A stretch of 64,000 nucleotides of DNA from positions 878,023-942,022 of the forward strand of contig NZ_QUNH01000001.1 of assembly GCF_003387355.1 (NCBI RefSeq), written 5' to 3'. The position numbers and the translations under genes are program-made. This document shows positions 16,861 through 25,815 of this stretch, piece after piece; the first letter of the stretch is position 1; each line of letters begins with the position of its first letter. Source of the stretch: Winogradskyella sediminis. Its GTDB lineage: Bacteria > Bacteroidota > Bacteroidia > Flavobacteriales > Flavobacteriaceae. A model generated the notes under the pieces. It did not search any database and was not told where the DNA came from. It saw only the letters and a list, made by a program, of their open reading frames with translations.

Positions 16861-18696
16861 TTACTGATAGCCTTCTGCCTGTAGTGTAAACAATTCTGCG
16901 TATAAGGCTTCGTTTTTCATGAGTTCTTCATGGGTACCGATTTCTAATACTTTGCCATTTTCTAATACCAGAATCCTATCGGCTTGACGAACCGTACTAA
17001 ATCGATGCGAAATAATAATACTTGTTTTGCCTTCGGTTAAACCGATAAAACGACCAAAAACGTCACTTTCTGCTCTGGCATCTAGAGCTGAAGTTGGTTC
17101 GTCTAAAATCATAACTTCAGCGCTTTTCATATAGGCTCTGGCCAAGGCTACTTTTTGCCATTGTCCACCTGATAATTCTTGCCCGTTAGAAAAACGTTTT
17201 CCAAGTTGCTGATTGTAGCCTTGCTTTAACTCTGCAACAACATCATTGGCTAAACTTAATTCTGCAGCATTTTCTATTTTTGATTGATTATCTAATTCGT
17301 CAATATTTCCAATGGCTATGTTTTCTCTTACAGTAAATTCGTATCTAAAGAAATCTTGAAAAATGACTCCGAAAAACTCTTGATATTCAGCCAAATTAAA
17401 ACGGTTAATATTAACGCCATCCAATAAGATTTCGCCTGAAGTTGGTTCGTAGAAACGCAATAACACCTTAATTAACGTGGTTTTTCCGGCTCCATTCTGT
17501 CCCACAAAAGCGAGTTTTTCTCCAGCCTTTAACTCAAAGTTAATGCCTTTTAGGATTTCATTATCAGAATTTGGATATGCAAAGTGAACATTTTTAAATT
17601 CAAAACCAGTTTTAATGTGTTGTGGTAAAGGTAAATCTTCTTGTGTTTTGGGCTTGACTGAAATATCGATAAAATCGAAATAATCCTTTAAATACAACGC
17701 GCTTTCAGAAATACGAGTGAATTTAGAAAAGAAGTCTTGAAGGTTACGCATTAAGCGATTAAAAGAGCCTGATAAAAAGGTTAATTCACCTAGTGTAATT
17801 GCGCCAGAAAGCACACGGTATATGATAAACACGTACGCTCCATAGTAACTTAATGATCCTAATACATTAAACAAAAAGCCCAAGGCAGATCGCTTAATCG
17901 AAAGGGTCTTATTCAGTTGGTAATATTCCTCTGAAAGGTTTTTAAATCGATCTACTACGAAATCAGTGAGTCCAAAAAGTTTAATCTCTTTAGCTGTTTT
18001 ATCATTGGCCCCTATAAATCTTAAATAATCTAACTCACGACGCTCAGACGTCCAGCTTCGGGCTAATGAATATTGTCTTTGGCTATAACGGATTTCATTT
18101 ATAAACGATGGAATAATACTCAGTACAAGTAATATAATTAAATACGGTTCAAAGTAAATTAAACCAGCAATAAGCGTAGTAATAGAAATGGTGCTCTGTG
18201 CTTGTCCTAAAACGTTAGACATTAAGGCAACTCTGCCTGTGGTTTGGGTTCTGGCACGTTCTAATTTATCATAGAATTCCGAGTCCTCTAATAGGCTTAT
18301 GTTAATCTGGTTGGTTTTTTTTATAATAGTTACTGAAGTAGCAATGTTGTATTCATCACCAAGTAAACCATCTGTTAAAGCAATAGCTCTGCTTATTAAA
18401 TCGGAAAGAATGATTAAGCCAAATTCTGCAGCAACATAGGTCCAGAGTGTATAGTAGTCTGGATTATCTAATGAAATTTGTAAAACAATTTCATCTATAA
18501 TGAGTTTACCTATCCATAAAATAATAACAGGAAGCAATGCGCCTATGAGTCTACAAAATGCAGATAATAGAAAAAGACTTTTATTTACTTTCCATATTTC
18601 CTTAAAGAATCTAGGAATATAAACTAGAGCATCAAACGAAGATTTAATGCTCTTTTTTTTATCGTCTTTTATGGAGGTAGGATTGCGTCTTGGCAT
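16861..18696 (-). CDS. ABC exporter half-transporter (fused permease and ATPase)
   Basis: 611-residue type IV ABC exporter subunit expected to act as a homodimer in the inner membrane. N-terminal half has about six transmembrane segments (for example LFLLSAFCRLIGALLPVII, GLIILSDLISRAI, LIILLVLSIIPSF, YGAYVFIIYRV). C-terminal nucleotide-binding domain has GQNGAGKTT (Walker A, about 398), LSGGQWQKVALARA (signature, about 508), VMILDEPTSALD (Walker B, about 530) and the switch His in IIISHRFST. The substrate is unknown; lipids, peptides or drugs are all possible. It starts 13 bases after sufT and ends 18 bases before DUF2480, so it is embedded in the suf transcription unit. ATM1-like export of a sulfur compound is tempting from context but is not supported by any motif seen. 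Confidence 0.88.
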   Translation of the reverse strand: MPRRNPTSIKDDKKKSIKSSFDALVYIPRFFKEIWKVNKSLFLLSAFCRLIGALLPVIILWIGKLIIDEIVLQISLDNPDYYTLWTYVAAEFGLIILSDLISRAIALTDGLLGDEYNIATSVTIIKKTNQINISLLEDSEFYDKLERARTQTTGRVALMSNVLGQAQSTISITTLIAGLIYFEPYLIILLVLSIIPSFINEIRYSQRQYSLARSWTSERRELDYLRFIGANDKTAKEIKLFGLTDFVVDRFKNLSEEYYQLNKTLSIKRSALGFLFNVLGSLSYYGAYVFIIYRVLSGAITLGELTFLSGSFNRLMRNLQDFFSKFTRISESALYLKDYFDFIDISVKPKTQEDLPLPQHIKTGFEFKNVHFAYPNSDNEILKGINFELKAGEKLAFVGQNGAGKTTLIKVLLRFYEPTSGEILLDGVNINRFNLAEYQEFFGVIFQDFFRYEFTVRENIAIGNIDELDNQSKIENAAELSLANDVVAELKQGYNQQLGKRFSNGQELSGGQWQKVALARAYMKSAEVMILDEPTSALDARAESDVFGRFIGLTEGKTSIIISHRFSTVRQADRILVLENGKVLEIGTHEELMKNEALYAELFTLQAEGYQ

Positions 18697-18709
18697 TTAT
18701 AAGTATTAG

Positions 18710-19036
18710 TTAAAGCATCCCAAGCTCTAACTTGGCTTCTTCACTCATTAATTCTTGAGACCAAGGTGGATCGAAGGTGATTTCTACTTCAGCATCCTTA
18801 ACCTCGTTGATAGATTTTATTTTTTCTTCAACCTCAAGTGGCAGTGTTTCAGCTACAGGACAATTTGGAGTTGTTAAGGTCATTAGAATTTTAACTTCGT
18901 AATCTTCGTTAATAAAAACATCGTAGATTAATCCCAATTCATAGATATCTACTGGAATTTCTGGATCGTAAATTGTTTTTATAACCCTTAATATTTTTTC
19001 TCCTAATACTGCTGTATCTATAGTTGTGTCGCTCAT
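18710..19036 (-). CDS. sufT: SufT-like Fe-S assembly factor (DUF59/MIP18 family)
   Basis: 108-residue single-domain protein. Family motifs: YDPEIPVDIYELGLIYDV (about 23-40), then LTTPNCPVAETLP with the conserved Cys59, and DPPWSQELMSEEAK near the end. SufT-like proteins help mature Fe-S proteins, particularly under high demand. It lies 60 bases after sufE and 13 bases before the ABC exporter gene, within the suf operon. Confidence is high because sequence and context agree. Confidence 0.92.
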   Translation of the reverse strand: MSDTTIDTAVLGEKILRVIKTIYDPEIPVDIYELGLIYDVFINEDYEVKILMTLTTPNCPVAETLPLEVEEKIKSINEVKDAEVEITFDPPWSQELMSEEAKLELGML

Positions 19037-19096
19037 GTGTATAGTTTTAAATATATAACTGTTTTGTTAAAGCAAAGGCTTTTATAATGTTATACA

Positions 19097-19519
19097 CTAA
19101 TTTAATTGTGTTTGGTATGCAATCGCATATAGTTTTAATTGTTTTATCATACTTACCAAGCCATTAGCTCGCGTAGGCGATAAGTGTTCTTTTAAACCTA
19201 TTTTATCTATAAAATCGGTGTTGGCATTAATGATAGCTTCTGGGTGTTGATTAGAAAAAGCTCTAATTAATATGGCTATAATACCTTTGGTAATAATAGC
19301 ATCGCTATCTGCAGTAAAGTTTACCTTGTTGTCTACCATATTGGCGTGGACCCATACCTTACTTTGGCAACCTTTTATAATATTATCTTCAGTTTTATAT
19401 TTTTCGTCTATTAATGGTAAGTCCTTACCTAGGTCTATCATGTATTGGTAACGTTCTTCCCAATCTTCAAACATAGCGAACTCATCAATAATTTCGTTTT
19501 GTACGTCTTCAATGGTCAT
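19097..19519 (-). CDS. sufE: SufE sulfur-acceptor protein
   Basis: 140-residue partner of cysteine desulfurase SufS. It accepts persulfide sulfur on the conserved Cys51 in the motif GCQSKVWVHA and passes it to the SufBCD scaffold. The rest matches the family: EDWEERYQYMIDLGKDLP at the N-terminus, ADSDAIITKGIIAILIRAFS in the middle and LSPTRANGL near the C-terminus. It lies 33 bases downstream of the META-domain lipoprotein and 60 bases before sufT. A TAnnTTTG-like box at 19537-19544 could provide an internal promoter. Confidence 0.95.
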   Translation of the reverse strand: MTIEDVQNEIIDEFAMFEDWEERYQYMIDLGKDLPLIDEKYKTEDNIIKGCQSKVWVHANMVDNKVNFTADSDAIITKGIIAILIRAFSNQHPEAIINANTDFIDKIGLKEHLSPTRANGLVSMIKQLKLYAIAYQTQLN

Positions 19520-19536
19520 AGTCTCATTCTTTTCTA

Positions 19537-19544
19537 CAAAATTA
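19537..19544 (-). promoter_or_regulatory. Possible internal promoter box (TAATTTTG) before sufE
   Basis: Minus-strand TAATTTTG ends 17 bases before the sufE ATG, in the gap after the META-domain gene. No TTG element at 19-20 bases upstream. Confidence 0.3.
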
Positions 19545-19552
19545 CAAAATAG

Positions 19553-20380
19553 CTACTGTTTTACAGTTTTTTCTTTTATCGATAACACTTTATTAACTAA
19601 AGGTTTGATTTCTTTGGGTGGATTTCCATGGTCAAACGCAATTGATGGATATTCTATATCTCCTATTTGAATAGTTAAAGTCGCTTGAGGAGATCCGTCG
19701 AATTGATAGTTTTGAGAAGGTGGTTTTAATTTTTGAAGCGTTTCTAAATTAACAGCCTCTATTAAGGTTTTAAGAACGGCCCAATCTGAAGGAGCAATGC
19801 CGTGAGTGGTAATAGTTTGAAGATTTTGATCAGTTGAAATTAAAATTTCGTCTTTTGAAATTAATATAAAATCAAACGCTCCTCGTGTTAATGTTTTATA
19901 TTTTACAGCGGTTTTATAGGTGTCGCTGTCGTTTGAAGTCGCGCTTTTTTTTGAGGCAACCATATGGCTTGTTGCTTTAAATAAGGTATTACCATTTTCT
20001 GAAAATGAAATAGTAGTATGGTCTATTGAAATCGAATTTGTTGAATTTAAAGTTTTTAAGAATTGACGTTCAACTGTTGTTATGTCTTTTTGACACATTT
20101 TTTTTGAAGTTGCAATATTGCTAAATGTTATACTGTTATTTTCTAAAGAATAACTTCCAAAGAAACTATTGCAACCAGCAAATCCAGTTACTTTATTTGT
20201 TGTTTCATCAAATGAAATAACGAGTTTGTTAAGCGAAACATCTGTGTTTCCCATTTGAGTGATGTAATAAGTTCTTGAAAGTGTATCTTGCATAGTTGCA
20301 CTGTTTTCAATCCCTTTTTTAAAGGAGTCACAAGAGCTAACGGTTAATAAAAGAGTAAATAAGCTAATTATAAACTTCAT
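19553..20380 (-). CDS. META-domain (HslJ-like) lipoprotein
   Basis: 275 residues from the ATG at 20378-20380. This start is chosen because it directly begins a lipoprotein signal (MKFIISLFTLLLTVSSC, lipobox TVSSC); an upstream in-frame ATG at 20425 would put a non-hydrophobic extension before it. The META domain spans about 35-145, with GFAGCNSFFGSYSLENNSI, KKMCQKDITTVERQFL and SENGNTLFKA. The C-terminal half (about 165-275) resembles no family I can name but contains QATLTIQIGDIEYPSIAFDHG. META proteins such as HslJ are linked to stress tolerance. Its place between sufS and sufE is unusual and may only reflect operon insertion. Confidence 0.78.
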   Translation of the reverse strand: MKFIISLFTLLLTVSSCDSFKKGIENSATMQDTLSRTYYITQMGNTDVSLNKLVISFDETTNKVTGFAGCNSFFGSYSLENNSITFSNIATSKKMCQKDITTVERQFLKTLNSTNSISIDHTTISFSENGNTLFKATSHMVASKKSATSNDSDTYKTAVKYKTLTRGAFDFILISKDEILISTDQNLQTITTHGIAPSDWAVLKTLIEAVNLETLQKLKPPSQNYQFDGSPQATLTIQIGDIEYPSIAFDHGNPPKEIKPLVNKVLSIKEKTVKQ

Positions 20381-20428
20381 GTTGCATTGTTTTAAATAAT
20401 CAGTAAGATACACGTTTAATGCCAAAGT

Positions 20429-21643
20429 CTATGATAGCATCATAACTGCCTTTTTAAGCGCAACAATAAAGGTATCAATTTCTTTTTTGGTATTGTAAAA
20501 CATAAAGGATGCTCTTACAGTTCCAGGAATGTTATAAAAATCCATGATTGGTTGCGCACAATGATGACCTGTACGGACAGCGATTCCCATTTTATCTAAG
20601 ATAGTTCCAATATCATAAGGGTGAATGTTACCAACATTAAATGAAATCACTGAGGTTTTTTCTTTGGCCGTTCCGTAGATTTTTAAACCTTCAATTTTTT
20701 GTAATTGTTCGGTTGCGTATTCTAAAAGTTCATGTTCGTATTTGGCAATGTTATCAAAACCAATAGAGTTCATATAATCAATAGCAGCACCAAAGGCAAT
20801 ACCACCACAAATATTTGGTGTACCAGCTTCAAATTTATGAGGTAAGGCTGCGTAGGTCGTTTTTTCAAAAGAAACTTCTGCAATCATCTCGCCTCCACCT
20901 TGGTATGGTGGTAGTTTGTTTAGCCAGTCTTCTTTTCCGTAGAGCATACCTACACCTGTTGGTCCACATAATTTATGAGCAGAACACACGTAAAAGTCAA
21001 CATCTAAGGCTTGAACATCTGGTTTTATATGCGGACACGATTGGGCACCATCAACTAAAACAGCGGCACCAACCTTGTGAGCTTCGTCTATAATGTATTC
21101 AATTGAGTTTATAGTGCCTAAAGCATTTGAAATATGATTTACAAAAACCAGTTTTGTATGGTCATTTAAAAGCGCATCGAAATCAGACAAGATTAATTCG
21201 CCTTCCTCATTCATAGGAATCACCTTTAAACTTGCGCCTGTGCGTTCGCAAAGCATTTGCCAAGGTACAATATTGCTGTGATGTTCTAAGGCAGATACTA
21301 TAATCTCATCGTCTTTTTTTAATAATGACGAAAAACCATTAGCAACTAAATTAATACTATCTGTTGTGCCAGACGTGTAGATGATCTCGTGAGGATGTTT
21401 AGCATTAAAATGCTTCTGAATTTTTATTCGTGCTTGCTCATAAGCATCCGTAGCTTCTTGACTTAAACTATGGACTCCTCTGTGAATATTCGCATTGTAA
21501 TTACTGTAATAATCCACAATAACATCAATGACTTGCTGAGGGGTTTGCGAAGTTGCAGCATTATCAAAATAGATGAGTGGTTTCCCGTTAACTATTCGGT
21601 TAAGGATTGGGAAGTCTTTTCTTATGTGTTGTACGTCTATCAT
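20429..21643 (-). CDS. sufS: Cysteine desulfurase SufS
   Basis: 404-residue PLP enzyme that removes sulfur from cysteine and feeds it through SufE to the SufBCD scaffold. Motifs seen: YFDNAATSQTP at the N-terminus, TSGTTDSINL, the PLP lysine in CSAHKLCGPTG (about 224) and the catalytic cysteine in RTGHHCAQP (about 361), which is the group II (SufS) form. Full length compared with the family. It follows sufD after a 115-base gap containing a palindromic hairpin, and precedes the META-domain lipoprotein by 48 bases. Very secure. Confidence 0.96.
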   Translation of the reverse strand: MIDVQHIRKDFPILNRIVNGKPLIYFDNAATSQTPQQVIDVIVDYYSNYNANIHRGVHSLSQEATDAYEQARIKIQKHFNAKHPHEIIYTSGTTDSINLVANGFSSLLKKDDEIIVSALEHHSNIVPWQMLCERTGASLKVIPMNEEGELILSDFDALLNDHTKLVFVNHISNALGTINSIEYIIDEAHKVGAAVLVDGAQSCPHIKPDVQALDVDFYVCSAHKLCGPTGVGMLYGKEDWLNKLPPYQGGGEMIAEVSFEKTTYAALPHKFEAGTPNICGGIAFGAAIDYMNSIGFDNIAKYEHELLEYATEQLQKIEGLKIYGTAKEKTSVISFNVGNIHPYDIGTILDKMGIAVRTGHHCAQPIMDFYNIPGTVRASFMFYNTKKEIDTFIVALKKAVMMLS

Positions 21644-21660
21644 AGGTTTCTTTAAAACTG

Positions 21661-21692
21661 AAACCTCAAAGGTTTTTAAGTCTTTGAGGTTT
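21661..21692. repeat. Palindromic hairpin between sufD and sufS
   Basis: Perfect 11-bp arms AAACCTCAAAG (21661-21671) and CTTTGAGGTTT (21682-21692). The T run follows on the plus strand only (T8), whereas transcription of suf is from the minus strand, where the hairpin is followed by CAGTTTTAAAG. It may attenuate or process the suf mRNA, or be a member of the palindromic repeats noted near 58114 and 59425-59528. Confidence 0.55.
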
Positions 21693-21758
21693 TTTTTATT
21701 AAAATTTTAAGTAAATAAGTGTCGCTAGTGCGTAACACTAACAATTCATATTTATACT

Positions 21759-23072
21759 TTATAAATTAAATCCAATATTCACCCCTAATTTCTTAGCAAT
21801 AATCTTAGTAATTCTATTTTTAATTTCAGGAATTTTTACTGAATCTAAAACGTTATTACTGAAAGCAAACATCAATAAAGCGCGCGCCTCTTTTTCAGGA
21901 ATACCTCTTGAACGTAAATAGAACATGGCACTTTCATCTAATTGCCCAATGGTACAACCATGAGAACATTTTACATCATCTGCAAAAATCTCTAATTGAG
22001 GCTTAGTGTTAATTGTAGCTTTATCGCTGATTAAAATATTGTTATTAGCCTGAAATGCATTCGTTTTCTGTGCTAATTTTTCAACGACCACTTTGCCATT
22101 AAACACTCCTGTTGCATTTCCATCAAAAATACCTTTATAGTCTTGGTGACTTTCGCAATTAGGTTCAATATGATGGACTAAAGTATTGTGGTCTACGTGT
22201 TGCTTATTTCCAATAATGGTAATTCCTTTCATGGTAGAGTCTATGCGCTCACCATTTTGATAAAAGTTAAGATTATTTCGAGTTAATTTACCGCCAAATG
22301 AAAACGTGTGCACTTTCGCTAAACTTTCTTGTTTTTGATTAACATACGTATTATCAATTAAAGAAGCGCTCTGCTGATCATTCTGAATTTTATAATAATC
22401 TACGATGGCGCGTTTGTTGGTAAAAATTTCAGTTACAGAGTTGGTTAAAACTGGGTGGTCTGTTAAACTTTGATGACGTTCTATAATCTGAACGTGTGCA
22501 TTTTCATTCACCACAATTAAGTTACGCGGTTGTAACATTAATGCTGCTTCATTTCCTGTTGAAAAGTGAATAATCTGAATTGGTTTTTCAACGACCTTAT
22601 TCTTTGGGATATTAATATACGCACCTTCTTGGGAGAATGCCGTATTTAAAGAGGTTAAGCCATCTTTAGAAGCAATTTTATTGAAATAATTATCAATTAT
22701 TACTTTGTATTTAGGTTTTGTTAACGCTGCAGACATTAAACAAACATCTAAGCCATCATGTGTGGTTTGAGATAAATGTGAAGAATATTTACCATCGACA
22801 AAAATGATTTTATATGAATCAATTTCATGAATAAAATATTTCTTTATGTCTTTAAATTCTAGTGCGTTTTCATTTTTAGGAAACACACTGTAATCATGTT
22901 TTAAAACTGAATTTAACGAAGTGTACTTCCAATCCTCTAATTTCTTAGTAGGAAATCCTTCGGCTTCAAAACTCTTTATAGCTTCAGTACGGATATCATG
23001 TATGGTTGAGTGCACGTCTACGGTGTCCTCAAATGCCATAAATGATGATACTAATTTTTCTTTTAATTCCAT
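21759..23072 (-). CDS. sufD: SufD subunit of the Fe-S scaffold complex
   Basis: 437-residue SufBCD scaffold component, a beta-helix protein that pairs with SufB. Seen: N-terminal helical part with FPTKKLEDWKYTSL, and the C-terminal helix region with DVKCSHGCTIGQLDE followed by YLRSRGIPEKEARALL, both typical of SufD. The conserved His in CSHG that contributes to cluster assembly is present. It is separated from sufC by a 92-base gap that holds a palindromic repeat element (23079-23154). The order B-C-D-S is standard. Confidence 0.95.
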   Translation of the reverse strand: MELKEKLVSSFMAFEDTVDVHSTIHDIRTEAIKSFEAEGFPTKKLEDWKYTSLNSVLKHDYSVFPKNENALEFKDIKKYFIHEIDSYKIIFVDGKYSSHLSQTTHDGLDVCLMSAALTKPKYKVIIDNYFNKIASKDGLTSLNTAFSQEGAYINIPKNKVVEKPIQIIHFSTGNEAALMLQPRNLIVVNENAHVQIIERHQSLTDHPVLTNSVTEIFTNKRAIVDYYKIQNDQQSASLIDNTYVNQKQESLAKVHTFSFGGKLTRNNLNFYQNGERIDSTMKGITIIGNKQHVDHNTLVHHIEPNCESHQDYKGIFDGNATGVFNGKVVVEKLAQKTNAFQANNNILISDKATINTKPQLEIFADDVKCSHGCTIGQLDESAMFYLRSRGIPEKEARALLMFAFSNNVLDSVKIPEIKNRITKIIAKKLGVNIGFNL

Positions 23073-23078
23073 ATTTCT

Positions 23079-23154
23079 GTCATTCCTGCGATGTCAGGAA
23101 TCTTTTTAATTTTACGTTAAATCTCGGATGAATTCCTGCATTTGCAAGAACGAC
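23079..23154. repeat. Palindromic repeat element inside the suf operon
   Basis: Between sufC and sufD. Arm 1 (23079-23102) begins GTCATTCCTGCGATGTCAGG and arm 2 (23130-23154, read on the other strand) begins GTCGTTCTTGCAAATGCAGG, so the two ends are imperfect inverted copies. Each arm also forms its own small hairpin (ATTCCTG-N6-CAGGAAT in arm 1). The GTCATTCCTGCG...CAGGAAT motif is a familiar dispersed intergenic repeat type in Bacteroidota; copy number here cannot be judged from one window. Confidence 0.65.
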
Positions 23155-23164
23155 AAACAGAGAT

Positions 23165-23917
23165 TTAGGCGTTTACTTCTTCTTTTATCCAGTCGTAACC
23201 TTTTGCTTCTAGCTCATGGGCTAATTCTTTCCCTCCTGATTTTACAATTTTTCCGTTGTATAATACATGAACAAAATCTGGAACAATATGATCTAGTAAT
23301 CTTTGGTAATGTGTAATGACTATAACTGCGTTATCTTTAGATTTTAATTTATTAACGCCATTAGCAACAATACGAAGTGCATCGATGTCTAAACCAGAAT
23401 CGGTTTCATCTAAGATGGCTAATTTTGGTTCTAACATAGCCATTTGAAAGATTTCATTTCTCTTTTTCTCACCACCAGAAAACCCTTCATTGAGTGAACG
23501 CGATAAAAATTTACGATCAATTTCTAGAAGTTCAGATTTATCACGGATCATTTTTAACATATCCTTTGCAGGCATGTCTTCCAAGCCTTTTGCTTTACGA
23601 GTTTCATTTATAGCTGTTCTCATAAAGTTAGTGACACTTACTCCAGGAATTTCAACAGGATATTGAAATGATAGAAAGACTCCTTTATGAGCGCGTTCTT
23701 CTGCTGATAATTCTTCAATATCTTCATCGTCTAGCAATATATTACCTTCGGTAACTTCATATTCTTCTTTACCTGCAATTACAGAAGCTAGTGTACTTTT
23801 TCCTGAGCCATTAGGTCCCATTATAGCATGAACTTCTCCTGGTTTTACCTCAAGATTGATACCTTTTAATATACTTTTGTCCTCTACATTTGCATGTAAG
23901 TTATTGATCTTTAACAT
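23165..23917 (-). CDS. sufC: SufC ATPase of the Fe-S scaffold complex
   Basis: 250-residue ABC-type ATPase that drives conformational change of SufBD during cluster assembly; cytoplasmic, not a transporter. Seen: GPNGSGKST Walker A (about 33-41), the SufC-specific signature GFSGGEKKRNEIFQM, Walker B LAILDETDSGLDIDAL, and switch His in VITHYQRLL. Start ATG is 4 bases after the stop of the preceding small lipoprotein gene. Very secure. Confidence 0.97.
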   Translation of the reverse strand: MLKINNLHANVEDKSILKGINLEVKPGEVHAIMGPNGSGKSTLASVIAGKEEYEVTEGNILLDDEDIEELSAEERAHKGVFLSFQYPVEIPGVSVTNFMRTAINETRKAKGLEDMPAKDMLKMIRDKSELLEIDRKFLSRSLNEGFSGGEKKRNEIFQMAMLEPKLAILDETDSGLDIDALRIVANGVNKLKSKDNAVIVITHYQRLLDHIVPDFVHVLYNGKIVKSGGKELAHELEAKGYDWIKEEVNA

Positions 23918-23921
23918 AGTT

Positions 23922-24329
23922 TTAGTTTGCTAATTTTATAACGTCTTCTTTATTAGGGTCTGGTGCTTCCACCTTTAAAATTTCTTTAATTTCTACGCGG
24001 TATGGCCAGCCCTCTTCGTTTTTTTCTTTTTTAAATTTTCTAACTCTTACTGTTACGGGCACCATATCTGTTGGTTCGGATTTAAATGCTTTGGCTTGCT
24101 TGTTTAAAACGTGCATATTCTCATCGATTACAACACCATAAATTTCCTTTGGTGTTTGTAAAACGGCGGCATCTGCGAAGTATACAAAATCTCCTTTTAT
24201 GGTAATGAATCCATCATTTTGGTCGTAAGACTTGGCTCTATTTTCTTCTAAGTCAACATTTTGTTTGGTTTCGTTTTTACAAGCGAAAATTGTTAACGCT
24301 AAAATGATAATGAGGTTGATTTTTTTCAT
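23922..24329 (-). CDS. Small lipoprotein inserted between sufB and sufC
   Basis: 135 residues from the ATG at 24327-24329, which opens a lipoprotein signal (MKKINLIIILALTIFAC, lipobox TIFAC); the alternative ATG five codons upstream is less likely. The mature part is a small mixed-charge domain with GFITIKGDFVYFADAAVLQTP, YGVVIDENMHVLN and VPVTVRVRKFKKEK, suggesting a beta-rich fold. I do not recognise the family. It sits 20 bases after sufB and 4 bases before sufC, so translation is probably coupled to sufC. An envelope protein in the middle of a cytosolic Fe-S operon is odd; a link to envelope stress sensing is speculation. Confidence 0.7.
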   Translation of the reverse strand: MKKINLIIILALTIFACKNETKQNVDLEENRAKSYDQNDGFITIKGDFVYFADAAVLQTPKEIYGVVIDENMHVLNKQAKAFKSEPTDMVPVTVRVRKFKKEKNEEGWPYRVEIKEILKVEAPDPNKEDVIKLAN

Positions 24330-24349
24330 TTTATAATAATTCAATTAGA

Positions 24350-25798
24350 TTATCCGACAGAACCTTCTAAGCTGATTTCTAATAATTTTTGAGCTTCTAC
24401 CGCAAATTCCATAGGTAATTTGTTTAGAACCTCTTTACTAAAACCATTGACGATAAGTGCAATCGCTTTTTCGGTATCTATACCACGTTGGTTACAGTAA
24501 AAAATTTGATCTTCTCCAATTTTACTTGTAGTAGCTTCATGCTCAATCATGGCACTTTTATTCTTGGCTTCGATATAAGGAAAAGTATGCGCTCCACATT
24601 CATTACCCATTAACAAACTATCACACTGTGAAAAGTTTCGTGCATTTTCTGCACGTGCGTTAATTTGTACTAAGCCTCTGTATGAGTTTTGTGATTTACC
24701 TGCAGAAATACCTTTAGATATAATGGTTGATTTAGTGTTTTTTCCTAAATGAATCATTTTAGTGCCTGTATCAGCTTGCTGATAATTGTTGGTTACGGCA
24801 ATAGAGTAGAACTCTCCAACTGAATTGTCTCCTTTTAATACACAACTTGGATATTTCCAAGTTACTGCAGAGCCAGTTTCAACTTGGGTCCATGAGATTT
24901 TTGCATTTTTCTCACAAAGTCCTCTTTTGGTTACAAAATTAAATACACCACCTTTACCTTCGGCATTACCTGGAAACCAGTTTTGTACCGTTGAGTATTT
25001 TATTTCAGCATCATCTAGGGCAATAAGTTCTACAACTGCTGCATGTAATTGATTTTCATCTCTACTTGGTGCTGTACAACCTTCTAAGTAAGAAACGTAA
25101 CTACCTTCGTCTGCAATAACCAGTGTTCTTTCAAACTGTCCTGTTCCTGCTTGGTTAATTCTAAAGTAGGTAGATAATTCCATTGGGCATCGTACACCTT
25201 TTGGAATGTAACAAAATGAGCCGTCACTAAATACCGCAGAATTTAATGCTGCATAAAAGTTGTCTTTTTGTGGTACAACTGTACCGAGATATTTCTTAAC
25301 TAACTCAGGGTGCTCCTTAATAGCTTCAGAAATACTCATAAAGATGATACCTTTTTCACCTAAAGTTTCTTTAAATGTTGTAGCTACAGAAACGGAATCT
25401 ACAACGACATCCATTGCAACACCAGCCAGTTTCTTTTGCTCATCTAAAGAAATACCTAGTTTTTCAAAAGTGGCTAATAATTCTGGGTCTACTTCATCTA
25501 TACTATCATATTTTGGTTTGCTGTTTGGTGCAGAGTAATATGAGATAGCTTGAAAATCTGGTTTGTCATAATTTACATTAGCCCAATCTGGCTCAGTCAT
25601 TTCTTTCCAAACTTTAAACGCCTCTAAACGCCATTGGGTCATCCACTCTGGTTCTTCCTTCTTTTTAGAAATGGCAATTACAATTTCTTCATTAAGTCCA
25701 ACAGGAAATGTTTCAGATTCAATATCTGTATAAAAACCGTATTCATATTCTTTGGTTTTTAACTCTTCCCTTAAGTCGTCTTCAGTATATTTTGACAT
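24350..25798 (-). CDS. sufB: SufB subunit of the Fe-S scaffold complex
   Basis: 482-residue central scaffold protein on which the Fe-S cluster is built. Family landmarks: [21 protein letters not shown] near the N-terminus, [19 protein letters not shown] in the middle, [21 protein letters not shown], and the C-terminal core [20 protein letters not shown] followed by [15 protein letters not shown]. Cysteines expected for sulfur transfer and cluster ligation are kept. It begins 17 bases after the A-type carrier gene and is the first scaffold gene of the operon. Very secure. Confidence 0.97.
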   Translation of the reverse strand: MSKYTEDDLREELKTKEYEYGFYTDIESETFPVGLNEEIVIAISKKKEEPEWMTQWRLEAFKVWKEMTEPDWANVNYDKPDFQAISYYSAPNSKPKYDSIDEVDPELLATFEKLGISLDEQKKLAGVAMDVVVDSVSVATTFKETLGEKGIIFMSISEAIKEHPELVKKYLGTVVPQKDNFYAALNSAVFSDGSFCYIPKGVRCPMELSTYFRINQAGTGQFERTLVIADEGSYVSYLEGCTAPSRDENQLHAAVVELIALDDAEIKYSTVQNWFPGNAEGKGGVFNFVTKRGLCEKNAKISWTQVETGSAVTWKYPSCVLKGDNSVGEFYSIAVTNNYQQADTGTKMIHLGKNTKSTIISKGISAGKSQNSYRGLVQINARAENARNFSQCDSLLMGNECGAHTFPYIEAKNKSAMIEHEATTSKIGEDQIFYCNQRGIDTEKAIALIVNGFSKEVLNKLPMEFAVEAQKLLEISLEGSVG

Positions 25799-25815
25799 GT
25801 TTTTGTTTGAATTTT

